Shown here piece by piece: positions 23,066 through 33,837 of a DNA stretch of 64,000 bases (its first letter is position 1; each line of letters begins with the position of its first letter). Source of the DNA: Eucalyptus grandis. Its lineage: Eukaryota; Streptophyta; Magnoliopsida; Myrtales; Myrtaceae. Below the pieces are notes generated by a model. The model was not told where the DNA came from. It saw nothing but the letters and a program-made list of their open reading frames with translations, and did no database searches. Position numbers and translations under genes: made by a program. The stretch lies in the NCBI RefSeq assembly GCF_016545825.1, contig NC_052618.1, positions 36,526,196 through 36,590,195 on the forward strand, in the 5' to 3' direction.

Positions 23066-25069
23066 GAGTATTCAATAGAGATGTATCCTCTTTTTTCTTT
23101 TCTTTTTTCCCTCTATTTTTCTATTTGCTTTTTTTTTTCTTTCTTTCCTTTTCTCCTTCTGCCACCTCGAACCTAGGCCACATCATAATAGCTTGTGCCA
23201 CCATTGTCACCACCACTCCATCTATTGCCACCCTTGCTAATGGAACCCGACACCCTCTATACCACAAATTTTGTGGCCATAAAGGTTGCAAACTCCAATT
23301 ATTCTCTCTCCAGACAATAGATCACACTTGCTAAAATAGGATACTGATTATTATGCTCACATGGAGGTTGATAGTCTCATGCAACATTTATGTTTGGCAA
23401 GGCCGGTGACCTCCATCTACCTATAGGTCTTTTCCTCCATCTATGCCTAGATTGAGGGGGAGGGGAGGGATAATTTTCTTGGATAATGTGGGTGAATTGG
23501 GGCCCTCAACTTGTTGCTTTTACGTCAATCATCTAAGAGGAGAGGATTTCCCCCTTTAACTTTAGAGGATCTCAATTCTTTTTTCTTTAAAAAAAATAGA
23601 AACTACAAATGTTCTATGGGCGCGTGCAATTCATTTTGAAAACATCCCCACAAAAGAGTTTCATTTACCATGGCATAAACTTGGTATAAAATGCTAATGA
23701 CAAACTAGAGGTTGGATTTGAAGCACTTCTTTTAATCGAGTATAGTTTCAATTAAAGTTGTAATTTGGGCATAGATTCTGAACTTTGCAATTAGAAGTAT
23801 CCGGATATTGACCCGAAATAAGTCTGTCTTGTACAAGATTACATAGAAGTGGTGGAGAAAAAGTTAGATTGCATACACAGAAAAGAATAAAAAGAAACGG
23901 AGAGATCGAAATAATATATTCTTTTGGGCGCGGAAATAGATTACAATTATAGATGCTGAAGCTCTATCGTTCTTCTCGTCTTTTATTCTATTAAATATTA
24001 TTTTCTTATCATGCGAGCATTAAAATATTTAAGCACGAAATTGCCTCTTGTAGTCATTTTTCGCTTTTTCCAATAAGCTCTATGGTGACATTTTAAACCG
24101 CATATGAAACTTCTGGGTATTGCCATCGCGTCGATTTCGACGCACGTACTGAGTGTTTGGATGATTTTAACTCTTGGTTGGGGGCTTTTACCATTATGTG
24201 TCCGTTTTGATTTCTTTACTCGTTAGGAAACACTTAAAAGTTCAAATACATAGATATTAACATTTAATCATTTAAATCTTTACCATGCCTCTTCCGATCT
24301 TTGTTGTGTATATATAACTGTGAGATTCCATATGACAACTATGGTTGAACTTTGATCTAATTTTACGTGTGGAAATATTTAATGAGAGAGACATATAAGA
24401 AGTCTAAAAGATCTAAATTTATGACCTCATTTCTGATTCTACGCGATATTTTGTGAATCACCGTCGATTGTTTTAAAGTTTTAAATTATTAAATAAATAC
24501 GTTTTTCAATATGTATATATTTCGATAATGACATGAAAAGCTATTAACATCACTAGAAAGATCATTTATTATAAAACTCAACGAAACTTTGAATTAAAAA
24601 GAAAAAAAAAACTAATGAACGGCATACACTCTCGTAAAACTTGAATTTCACCGTCGAAACTCTTTTTTTTTTTTTTTTAATTTAAAAAAACTAGGATAAA
24701 CTAAGTATGTAGGAGGACGCCTAGGATGAGCTGGATTTGTGATATTCTATCATTTCATCTATGACGAAGAACATACCATTCTCTCACAATAATTTGACTC
24801 CACGATGAAATATCTTTAGTCCAAAGACATTTTTCAGTTTTTATTAAATGAGACAAGTTCTGCGACGATTCCATGCAATAAATATTATAGGTAGACAAGA
24901 GAGTGACAACTTCACTTCATACAGAACTGAGTGTACACAAACTATGCTGGAATTTGAAGAAAAAGTCTGAGAACATAATCACTTCAAGCAAAACCAAACA
25001 AATACAAACTATGTCATAATTTTATCGACGATAAAGCATGGGAATGTAAATATGAATGCTGAAATTTAC
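23066..25069. other. Spacer, nothing recognised
   Basis: AT-rich DNA. The plus ORF at 23125-23334 has no motif that I recognise. No exon series, RNA gene or element ends seen. Confidence 0.5.
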
Positions 25070-25512
25070 ATGAGCGCGAGGTTGCTTTGGTTCTTTATGC
25101 ATTTCGCATATAATGCATAATCATGAATTGATTTGATGAGATTTTGTGAAAATCTGTTGATTTGAAAAAATATTTTTTTTGTTCTAGATGATTTTGCTAT
25201 GATCCAATATTTTAGTCTGTGCTTTCCTAATTTCTTTTTTTCAAGTATATAATTGTTCATAAGAATATCCGACTTTAAATCCGTAGTTTACCAAACAATA
25301 GATTCGTAGAACATGAGAATATTTGACTTTAAATTCGTACTTCCCCAAATAGTATATAGGACATGAAGAAATCTCTGAATTTCTTATTTTATTCTATCTT
25401 GTTTAGAAATCTGAATCACTAAAGATCCAATTCCCTCGTGATATTTTCTGCCCCATAATAAGTCTGAGGCGATCTCTCACCACGTGGCAGTTATGACTCA
25501 AAGAAGCGATAC

Positions 25513-25991
25513 ATGATGTCAACTGCTTGGCTAGTCATTCTACTTGTCACCTTTGTATGGAAAAATTTGGGAAAAAAAGAACAATTTTATATGAGCTTTA
25601 CAACCTCGGTACCCCCTCCTTGGATAATCTACCGAATTTTTATTCATGCCTCAGGCTTGGAATTTTACAACCTCAGGTTTGCAAAAGCACCCTTGGAGGA
25701 CCCATTATTCATCAACAATTAAAGGACCAAATGTATCCTCCTAAAGTCCAAGAATTTCATCAGAACGTTCATTGCTTGTTCAACCAAGTCTTGGGGTGTT
25801 GTCTCTTCTTTCAAACCTTTCATCATGATGTCCCTATCAAGTGTAACTTCTATCAAAACCATGCTCATGGAAGCGATCCTCAACTACTAGTATACCTCAA
25901 AGTATATGTCAAGGCATTGTTGGCGTGCGCATCATATCCAATCAGTTCGATAAGTATGGGCACGTGCCTAACAGAGTCGTCAAGTATGTAA
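25513..25991 (+). pseudogene. Unidentified ORF block, copy A (frame-disrupted)
   Basis: Two overlapping open frames (25513-25722 and 25527-25991) together align with the single longer ORF of copy B (48853-49452). Words shared after translation are YRIFIHA, GLEFYNL, AKAPLEDPLFI, FFQTFHHDVPI and QNHAHGSD. The frame changes relative to B near 25600 and again near 25790. Many replacement differences between A and B argue against a protein under constraint. I do not recognise a domain; it may be a gene relic, non-coding DNA, or even coding on the other strand. Confidence 0.35.
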
Positions 25992-26955
25992 CCAGATTGC
26001 AATTTGGGACAATTGTAATAGAAGAAAAAACCGTTAAAAAGAATCACAGAATAAAAACTTGTGATCAAGACACAGACCGAGTTAAGAGAATGCAATATGT
26101 TAATAGTGAACCACAACAGCAAAAAAAACCCCAAAAAAGAATTAAGGCTTGTCGCGAGGCTTATTCGCATGGACTCTTTCAACCTTATTGAATTCAACTT
26201 ATTTTTCTTTTTCCATTCATTCATAATTACTTTAGAGTCATCACTAATCTATTCACTGGGCCAATCATTAAGCCAGTAAAGGATGGGAGATCGCTTTATC
26301 TTTGCGAACTCTCCTTCACTTGATTTTGTTAGATTAAACTAATACCCATGAATTGGTACCTTTTTCCTTTGTAAGGAAAACATTTATGTACGTGATATTT
26401 TAATTTTAATCCTATTATACAAATCTATATGACAATGCATAGGTGCACAAACACCAAAATGAAATACTCGATGTGGATAAATAATAAATTCTTAGATAAG
26501 GAAACCGTGCAAGTCCAAAAAAATTTGGCCCGAGCTACAGTTAATAAAATTAATACAAAGTATCATTATAACGCCCAGAGATTGGACTCCTCTTGAGTAT
26601 ATGTATGAATATGTCTAAATCTAGGAATGATATGTGATGCGCCTTTTTTTTTAAAATATATATTTGGATTTTCTTATCATCTTTTTGATAAAAGATTTCT
26701 CAAAAAAGGCGGGCCAAGTTCGACCCCATACTCTTCGCAAGTTAGGAGAGTCTCGACTTTCACTTCTCCTTTACAATTTTTTCTTTCTTTTTATGAAGAT
26801 AACGCCTAAAATATTCAAGCGATATGATAAAAGACAAATGTCAACTCACACATGCACCGGATTCCTCTGCTCTCCCTACCTTCACGTCTCCCTGGATGTC
26901 TTCTCCTTCTACCCCCCTTCTCCTTCTACCTCCAAGCCCCAACCCCACCCTACAC

Positions 26956-27501
26956 TAGGGTGTAAATGGTTCGGTCTATTTCGATTTTTTGGGAAAATTG
27001 ATTTGAACCAAGCTGATAAGAAAATTTATTGAACCAAACCAAATCCAATCCGAATCGAAACCAAACCAAATCGAAATCACAGTTCAGTTCGATTATTCGA
27101 TTTTTACTTTTGTATTTTTTTTTTAAATACACCCCTTTTTATAAATCTTTTTATTTTTTTAAATCAATTTTTAATTATTTTTTTTTTTTTTTTTTTCTTG
27201 TTGTCCTTTTCTTTCTTTTTCTTTTTACTTCTTCTTCTTCTTCATTGGCTGGTCGCCAGTGCGGTCGGCGACCAGCCAATGAAGAAGAAGAAGAAAAAGA
27301 AAAAAAGAAATCAAAACAATGATTTTTTTTTAAAATGAATAAAAAAAGAATTTGTTTTTATATTTTATAAGTTTGATTCAATTATTAAACCGACGAAAAC
27401 CGAATCTGTTAAAAAAATTTCGGTTTTTAATGAGAACCCAACCGAACTGAAAAAAAAAATCAAATTTTTTTATTCGGTTCGGCTCGGTTTTGACACCCCT
27501 A
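26956..27501. mobile_element. hAT-type foldback MITE
   Basis: 546 bp. The left end is TAGGGTGTAAATGGTTCGGT; the reverse complement of the right end is TAGGGGTGTCAAAACCGAGC, followed by CGAACCGAAT. TAGGGGTGT tips are usual for plant hAT elements. The middle is a T-rich arm, a strong hairpin (27231-27293) and an A-rich arm. Flanking 8-mers (CCCTACAC, ACGTGCGC) do not match, so the target duplication is not supported. It is absent from copy B of the duplication. Confidence 0.7.
27231..27293. repeat. Perfect 27-bp hairpin
   Basis: Arms 27231-27257 and 27267-27293 are exact reverse complements with a 9-base loop. The inner half of the stem contains ATTGGCTGGTCGCC; the outer half is CTT/AAG triplets. 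The stem extends further, imperfectly, into the flanking pyrimidine and purine tracts. Confidence 0.95.
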
Positions 27502-28237
27502 ACGTGCGCCCCACCTCGGAGGCTCCTTCTCTCTTCCCTTGGGGGGATTTCACCCTGCACCGGGATGTGTTCACTTCTCAATCTCTGCCATTCCCTTTCA
27601 ATCCCGGAAATCACTTCTTTCTTTCTCTGTCAAGCCCACCCACCTCCCTCCACCCTCAATCTCTCACTCTCGCTGATCTCCGTCTTTTTCTTTGGACGGC
27701 TTTGACCACTTTTCTCGGTTAAATCTAAGACCGTCAAATAGAGGATTAAATCGAGTTTTGGTTGCATCGAAAGTAATGCGACCCAATTTAACCTATTTAA
27801 CTGAATTTTGACTCGTTTATATGCAATACAAATTCGGTAACCCATAACCCAATTGAAATCAACCCATTCAATTTATATGCAATATAAAGTTAGTGACTCA
27901 TACCCGACCTAACCTGTATCCAACTCATATTAGTAAAATACATATTTAAAACAAAAATTTTTATGCTATGCTATGTAAAGAATAAGATTTTTAGTAGTTT
28001 TGTAAGATTCCAAATTGGATTTCCCACTTATTTGCGACTTTTTCTTTATTGCAAATTTTTCGAGTTGTACAATGAAGTATCTTACATCACTTAGAATTAA
28101 TAAGTATATAAATATTGACACGTAAAATCATATACTAATTTTCACGGTTTTCTAAAGCTTGAAAGATCATAAATATTTTACTATATTTCAATTTTGAATA
28201 AAAAAAATCACAAATAGAAGATAAAACTAGAACATAA

Positions 28238-28955
28238 GGGCATGCATGATAATTATTCTGTTATAGAAATCAACTTTTGGCTAGAAATTTTTTGTTTTTT
28301 TTATTTCTATTCCTCAATCAAGTTTCGAGTAAAAATACGTATTTGATAACATTATAAAATTTCTATTTTTGAAATAGAAATTTATTTGATAACAATATAA
28401 AATTTCTCCATCCCAAGTGGTGGGGAGGCATCCAACATTTGGTGGTCGACGGTCGATCAGCAATGGGTGACTAACGGCAAGCGGGCAACATCCCACATTT
28501 GATGGCCGACGGCTGGCAAGAGGCAGGTGGTGGGAGGCAAGTGGGTAGCATTCGACGATCAATGGCAGGAGGTAGGTGAGCGATGTCCGACAACCTACCG
28601 CCGGTAGTGGGAGGGACAATAGCCAATGACCAGAAATTGATGATCGATGTCTAGTGTCCAAAAGCGGGCGATCAACAATGGGTGTCTGGTATCCCACAGG
28701 TGGCAGGTGCACGGCGGGCAGCGATGAGAGTGAACGATGAGAAAAGTTTTTATTTCTTACTTTTTGTTCTAAAAATAGAAAAGCTAAAAGTTTTAACTTT
28801 TGATTTCTCGTCCAAATCTATTTATGGAGTATAAATATATCATAGAAATAGAACAATAAAATTATGTTACCAAATAGATTTATGTTTCAAGTTTATTTCA
28901 GGGAATAGAAAAATTTTAAAAAAATAGAAAAATAGAATACTTATCATGTGCGCCC
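28238..28955. mobile_element. PIF/Harbinger-type MITE with TAA duplication and empty site
   Basis: 718 bp. The left tip is GGGCATGCATGATAATTATT; the reverse complement of the right tip is GGGCGCACATGATAAGTATT. TAA flanks both ends (28235-28237, 28956-28958). In duplication copy B the same position (about 50727-50750) reads AGAACATAAGTTGCCCC, with one TAA and no element. The GC-richer centre (28410-28735) carries repeated words around GGCATCC, GGTGGTCGACGG and GGGCAACATCC. The minus ORF at 28314-28712 translates this centre and is not a gene. Confidence 0.88.
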
Positions 28956-29474
28956 TAAATTTGACCCACCCAAAAACCTTCAACCTAAACTTGAAGGCAA
29001 GTGAAAAGGGATTGCAAGTGCATTGGGTTTAGACCACTTATTGAACTTTATATATTAAACCTATATCAACCCATTTAACAAAATTTAGCTAACTTATATA
29101 TGATTCAACTCATCATATACGGTTTAGCAAATGGGTTTTCATCCCATTTTGACACCTCTAATCAAAATTTAACAATCTCCGAACAAAAAAAAACAATCAA
29201 TCTCTCTTTTAACTCTCAATCTCTGGCTGATTTCCCTCTTTCTTTCTCAATGGCTTTGACCACTTGCCTTCCTTAAAATGATCTAAGATGGTAAGCAATC
29301 ATGCCAATTCCCTGCCATTTAGGTCAAAGAAAGATTGAATCCGGAGAGAGAGAGAGGGGGGGAAAGCCCAAGCTTTTAGGCCCATTTTCAAAATAATTCG
29401 TTAATCCATAACTCAAATGTTTGAATAAAAATCTTATCCAAATTTGATGAAAAAACATTTGTATCAGCTCACAC

Positions 29475-30122
29475 TAGGGGTGTGTAACTAAAACGATTCT
29501 ACCCAAGAACTTAATCAGTATGCCCGAAAATACAAGTTTGGGAATCGGTCCAGGAATAGGTTCCAAGTTTTGGGAACAAGTTCCAAGTGAATATCCACAT
29601 AAGAGTCAGACTAGACCACTGTGTTTTGGAACTAGTTTTGAAATCAATTCTATAAGCTAAAAAGCCAAAACTTAATTTCTTTTTCCCCTAAATTCTACCC
29701 TTAATGCTCATTTTCCCTTGAATTTATATGGATGAATGGGGAATTGAGTTTTATAATTTATGTTATATGTTTGAGCTTTTTATCATTTATAATTATAAGT
29801 GACTATGTATTCATCTTATGGATTGTTGTTTTTCGCATATTGAAATTTCTGTTGTTCATTTTTTACTTTAAATTATTTTGTTACTCATAACCTTCTATGA
29901 TTTTGTTGTAAAAAAAAAAATAAATAAATAAAAGGAACAAAAAAAATAAAATAGGTTCTTGAGTAGACTGTGGAACAAGACTGGAAAAACATGATAGGTT
30001 TGAGAATTGGTTCCAAGCAAATATAGTAAATTCTAGGGTCCAAAAATTAGGAAAAAGTTATAACAGGATAAATTCCATATTGTAGCTCTAGAACCTACCT
30101 GGTTTAGAACTGATCACTCCTG
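29475..30122. mobile_element. hAT-type non-autonomous element
   Basis: 648 bp. The left tip is TAGGGGTGTGTAACTAAAAC; the reverse complement of the right tip starts CAGGAGTGATCAGTTCTAAA. Flanking 8-mers GCTCACAC (29467-29474) and GCTCAAAA (30123-30130) agree at 6 of 8. Several inner words (GGAATCGGTTCC-like, GTTCCAAG) are repeated. No coding capacity. Absent from copy B. Confidence 0.65.
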
Positions 30123-31899
30123 GCTCAAAATTTAAGTGAAACCAGCCTAAAGAATCCTACAAATTGCAGAACCTTGACCACTGGATCGGGGGACCGCCAC
30201 AATGATTTCTCACTATGAACGACGAGTAGATATGCCTTTGCAGTTGTCGGGCAGCGACGCTGGGGCCATCGTCAAGTGAAGAAATCTGCGCATATCTTCT
30301 CGTTCGTACTTCGCAATGGTAGAGAGGATATTGAGAAAAACAGAGGGGGGATGAAATCCGATACCTGAATGTCGTCCTTCTAAATGAGAAACGTGACTGG
30401 TTGGTGCGGGAATACTAGTGCTAGGTTTTTCACTGATATTTTGTTTGGCAAAGCAGGGAGAGAATAGATTCTTCCCACTATTATAATGTTGCTTGACACA
30501 AGCACACAAAAAATTTCCACATTGCAAAAAAGAGTCGAAAAGTTCCATTTTTTTTATTTTTTTATTTTGGAGTATGAAAGTCAAATTTTTTTTATTTGGA
30601 TAAAGAATAAATGCAACATGCTTCAAATTTGATTTAGCTAAGTAATAAGGAAAGGAAAATTAAATAAAAAATAAATTATATTTTTTCACTAAACAATTTA
30701 CTATAATAAATATTTAAGTTAGAGAATAAACTATGCCACATAAAAAAGTCAACCATATAAAGTAATAAAAGGACTGATGCAAACATGCAAGAGATACATG
30801 GTTTTCATATAAGACTTCTTTATTGTCATGCTGTCCTATCCCCTTTGTTTCCATTGCTAAATGTAAATTTAGAGAGTAATTGATAACAATTTGAAAAACC
30901 AAAAGAAATTGCTATTCAAAAATCAGTTTCCTATATGCAGATATTTTATTTTATTTCCTGCTTTAAAATTCCACTTTTCTAAAATGTAAACTTATATCAT
31001 TCAAGTAATTCACTTGACTAAGAAGAGACATGACAAATCACAGATCCACATAATGTAAGATCCTTACATTAAAAAAAGAGCGAAGGCTTCATTATAACTA
31101 ATTTCATTCAAGCAAATTAATTTGTTGTTTGATTTTAAGTTGCACATATAGAGTGAAATTTTTACGCTCAAAATTAATACAATTTTCCTTTTAGGCTTAA
31201 TTTGTTTAAAAAAAATGAATAATTTAAAAATCTTTTTTTCTAAAAAGATCGTTTATAAAAATAAACAAACAAAAAATATATTTATTATCCAAACAGTTCA
31301 CATTTCATAGGATTGTTTGTGAGAAAGCAAGGATAAAAAAACAGGTAATAAAAAAATGTTTTACTCGGTTCTGTTAATTAATAGTACAATCAATATATCA
31401 GGGGATTACGGAATAATAGAGTTTGAATAGTTGAATCCCCAAAAATGTTTTTAGATATTATTTATTCTAATGCGAGTAGACATGACAGGTGCTTCAGATG
31501 GCATAATGTACAAATTACTAAAAATAAATAATTACGAAACGTCTCATATGCTATACACGTACAAAATGTTGACGCGTGGTTGGTAGAAGTGGCGACAAAC
31601 CCGGATCAAGGCACTCACAAAGGGCTTATGACACTTTTCCATTATTCTTTCTCATAATATTAGGCAGCAAAATAATGGTGAAATGTCACCTTTTGTCCCC
31701 TACATTTGTATAAAAATCATAACCGTCCATCTAGGCTTTTTTTTCCCCCTTATTCTGAACAGTCTCAGTAATTTTTAAAATGTGTGACCATTAGTCCTTT
31801 CATTGTATTTTTTTTTTCGTCAAATGATTTTTGCGGATGTGGACAACCAGATTGCATGTGTCCCGCCACATCAACCAACACAAAATGAGAGAGAGAAAG

Positions 31900-32370
31900 A
31901 GAGAGAGAATCATGGCGCTAGAGCCCCCTTTGAGCTTCATCGAGTTTAGCTATATCTGCTCAAGTTTTGTCAAGACTGGCCATGGCCCATGGTATCAAGT
32001 TTCGTTCAATTCGACCATGGGGTCATATGGCAGCTGAAACTTTCTCCAACCATGGCTACTCGAGCTTGTTCCAAGTCGTGACCTTGGTCATTCAAGTTTT
32101 GTCAAACTCAGCTAGTGCGGCTAGTGGTTGTTCATGTTCACGGCCATGGAGTACGAGCTTTGGTGAATTTGGTCATGATTGTTAGAGCTTTGTCTAGTTT
32201 GAACATGATTGCGTGAGCTTCATCAGGCTTGCGGCTATGGTGGTTCGAGCTTCGACAAGCTTGGCCATGGCGACTGGAGCTCCATTGAGCGCTGAGCCAT
32301 GACCGCCCTAGCTTCATCAAGCTTGACTATCGTGACTCACGGCCATGCCAATGTTGAGCTCGGGCATGGC
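31900..32370. repeat. Degenerate minisatellite around GAGCTTCATCAAGCTTGGCC
   Basis: Words of the type (T)CGAGCTTCATC, AAGCTTGGCCATGG and GACTCGAGC recur about every 40-45 bases on the plus strand (for example near 31930, 31975, 32060, 32155, 32215, 32250, 32310). Unit boundaries are blurred by substitutions. The small ORFs in it on both strands are repeat-driven. Confidence 0.55.
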
Positions 32371-32436
32371 CGCTTGAAGTTCTGTATTGGGGGCGGGGGA
32401 TTAGATTTTGCGTGTCTTCATTTGGATTATGTGGGG

Positions 32437-32987
32437 TAGGGGTGTGCATGGTCTGAGCGGGCGGTTCCCAACCTAGAACCGGAAACCGCCCGCTAAGGAC
32501 CGGTTCCGAAAATTGGAACCGGGATCTATCTCGTTTGTTGCGTGGATCCGCCCGAGAACCTGGACTGTCGGTTCGGTCCAGTTCCCGGGTGAATCCATGG
32601 AACCGATCTTGACGTGAAATAATTTTGGTTTTCAACATATAACGATTACGTGACATCAAAGCAAGCCAAAGAAAGAAAAACCAAATTTAAGTACATGGAG
32701 ATGCGGACGACGGGAAAAGTAAACGCAACGAAATGATGATAGGATTAGGAGCCGAAGACGAAGGGAGTGAGATGAGATATATGATTTCTTTTAGTAATTT
32801 TTTTTTAATATTAAAAAGGTTCCTATCCGATCCGGGTGGGCGGGCGGGCGGATCCGCCCATGGAACCGGGAACCAGACCGGTATCCACCGGTTCCCATAA
32901 ATTGAAATCGGGAATCGGACCGGTTCCCTCAAGAACCGCCGGTTCCGGCGGTTCCGGTCCTGGTTCCGGGTATTTTGCACACCCCTA
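32437..32987. mobile_element. hAT MITE with perfect 8-bp target duplication
   Basis: 551 bp. ATGTGGGG flanks it exactly at 32429-32436 and 32988-32995. The left tip is TAGGGGTGTGCATGGTCTGA; the reverse complement of the right tip is TAGGGGTGTGCAAAATACCC. Subterminal zones carry many GGTTCC/GGAACC words in both orientations. The minus ORFs at 32327-32659 and 32687-33031 are composed of this repeat. Absent from copy B. Confidence 0.93.
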
Positions 32988-33659
32988 ATGTGGGGTTTAA
33001 GTTGAAGGAAAAGACGGTGACGACATACCAACGTGGAGATTTGAGAGACGTCAACAGAGATAAAAAAAAAAAAAAAATCAGGTCAACAATGTTAAATCAT
33101 ATCCGCTGTTTTCTAACCATATTAAAACCGAGTCATCAATTTTTCATGAAAAATTATATAAATATCTTATGAATTTGGCTCAATATATAATGTCATTAAT
33201 AATTTTTTAATTTATTTAATATGATTCAAAAATTTTCAGTACATATTCAAGTTGATCTAAGGATTTTTTGTACATATTTAATATAATCTCTAAACTATAT
33301 GAATAAGTTAAGTATCATTCTATTATTAATTTAAGTTTATGGACAACATCAAAGTATAAAAAAATTAGAGATCAATAAATTAAAAAATTCAGAGATGGCA
33401 TGCTGAGGGATAACGTTATACAAATTAAAAACTTAAGGGCGGTGAGGGCGGTGTCGTGTATTAAATCAAAATTATGGATCCATTTGATTTTTGATTTTTT
33501 TAATTTTTATCGATTCAGGAAGGTATGATGGAGGGTGACACATCTTAAAAAGTGATAGTACGGACAGATTTGGAAAAAGAAAAAAAAGATCCTTTTCTTA
33601 CAAAACTAATTGATGACATTTACCCAGAATAACACCTAACCTCGGTCGATCAATAATAG

Positions 33660-33837
33660 TGTTTCTCTCTCTCTCTCTCTCCTCTGTAAAAACTTTACCT
33701 CCCGACAGAGACAGAACAATCCTGTTCCATCTCGTGCGATTCCTCGCACGTTCCCTCCTTCCCTCCTCCTTCTTCCTCGGACAGTCGTCGTAGGCGCGCC
33801 CCACTGATCCGCCAACGCGACGAGGCGAAATCCCCAG
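33660..33837 (+). promoter_or_regulatory. MTN-A 5' leader and proximal promoter
   Basis: A (CT)n run (33664-33682) and a pyrimidine-rich leader precede the start codon at 33838. The same leader, almost base for base, precedes MTN-B (53115-53293), so the duplication includes the proximal promoter. No TATA box is obvious. Confidence 0.5.

Larger units (their letters stand above)
30131..33060. other. Segment found only in duplication copy A
   Basis: No counterpart in copy B, where the corresponding junction is around 52420-52590. It contains AT-rich DNA, a degenerate tandem repeat (31900-32370) and a clean hAT element (32437-32987). The 137-codon minus ORF at 30213-30626 has no motif I recognise and no exon context, so I do not call it a gene. 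Confidence 0.5.

Noticed and set aside
21984..23176. Several overlapping ORFs of 100-204 codons on both strands
   Set aside because: They translate the GC-rich palindromic core into Ala/Arg/Gly/Pro repeats in all frames; the composition removes stop codons. No domain is visible.
26948..27509. 8-bp target duplication of the hAT-type MITE at 26956
   Set aside because: CCCTACAC and ACGTGCGC agree at only 4 of 8 positions; not accepted as a duplication.
28314..28712. 132-codon minus-strand ORF
   Set aside because: Lies entirely inside the TAA-flanked MITE and translates its repeated core.
30213..30626. 137-codon minus-strand ORF
   Set aside because: No domain, AT-rich half, no exon context; it lies in a segment absent from copy B.
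32327..33031. Two minus-strand ORFs of 110 and 114 codons
   Set aside because: They translate GGTTCC-type subterminal repeats of the hAT MITE and cross its borders.
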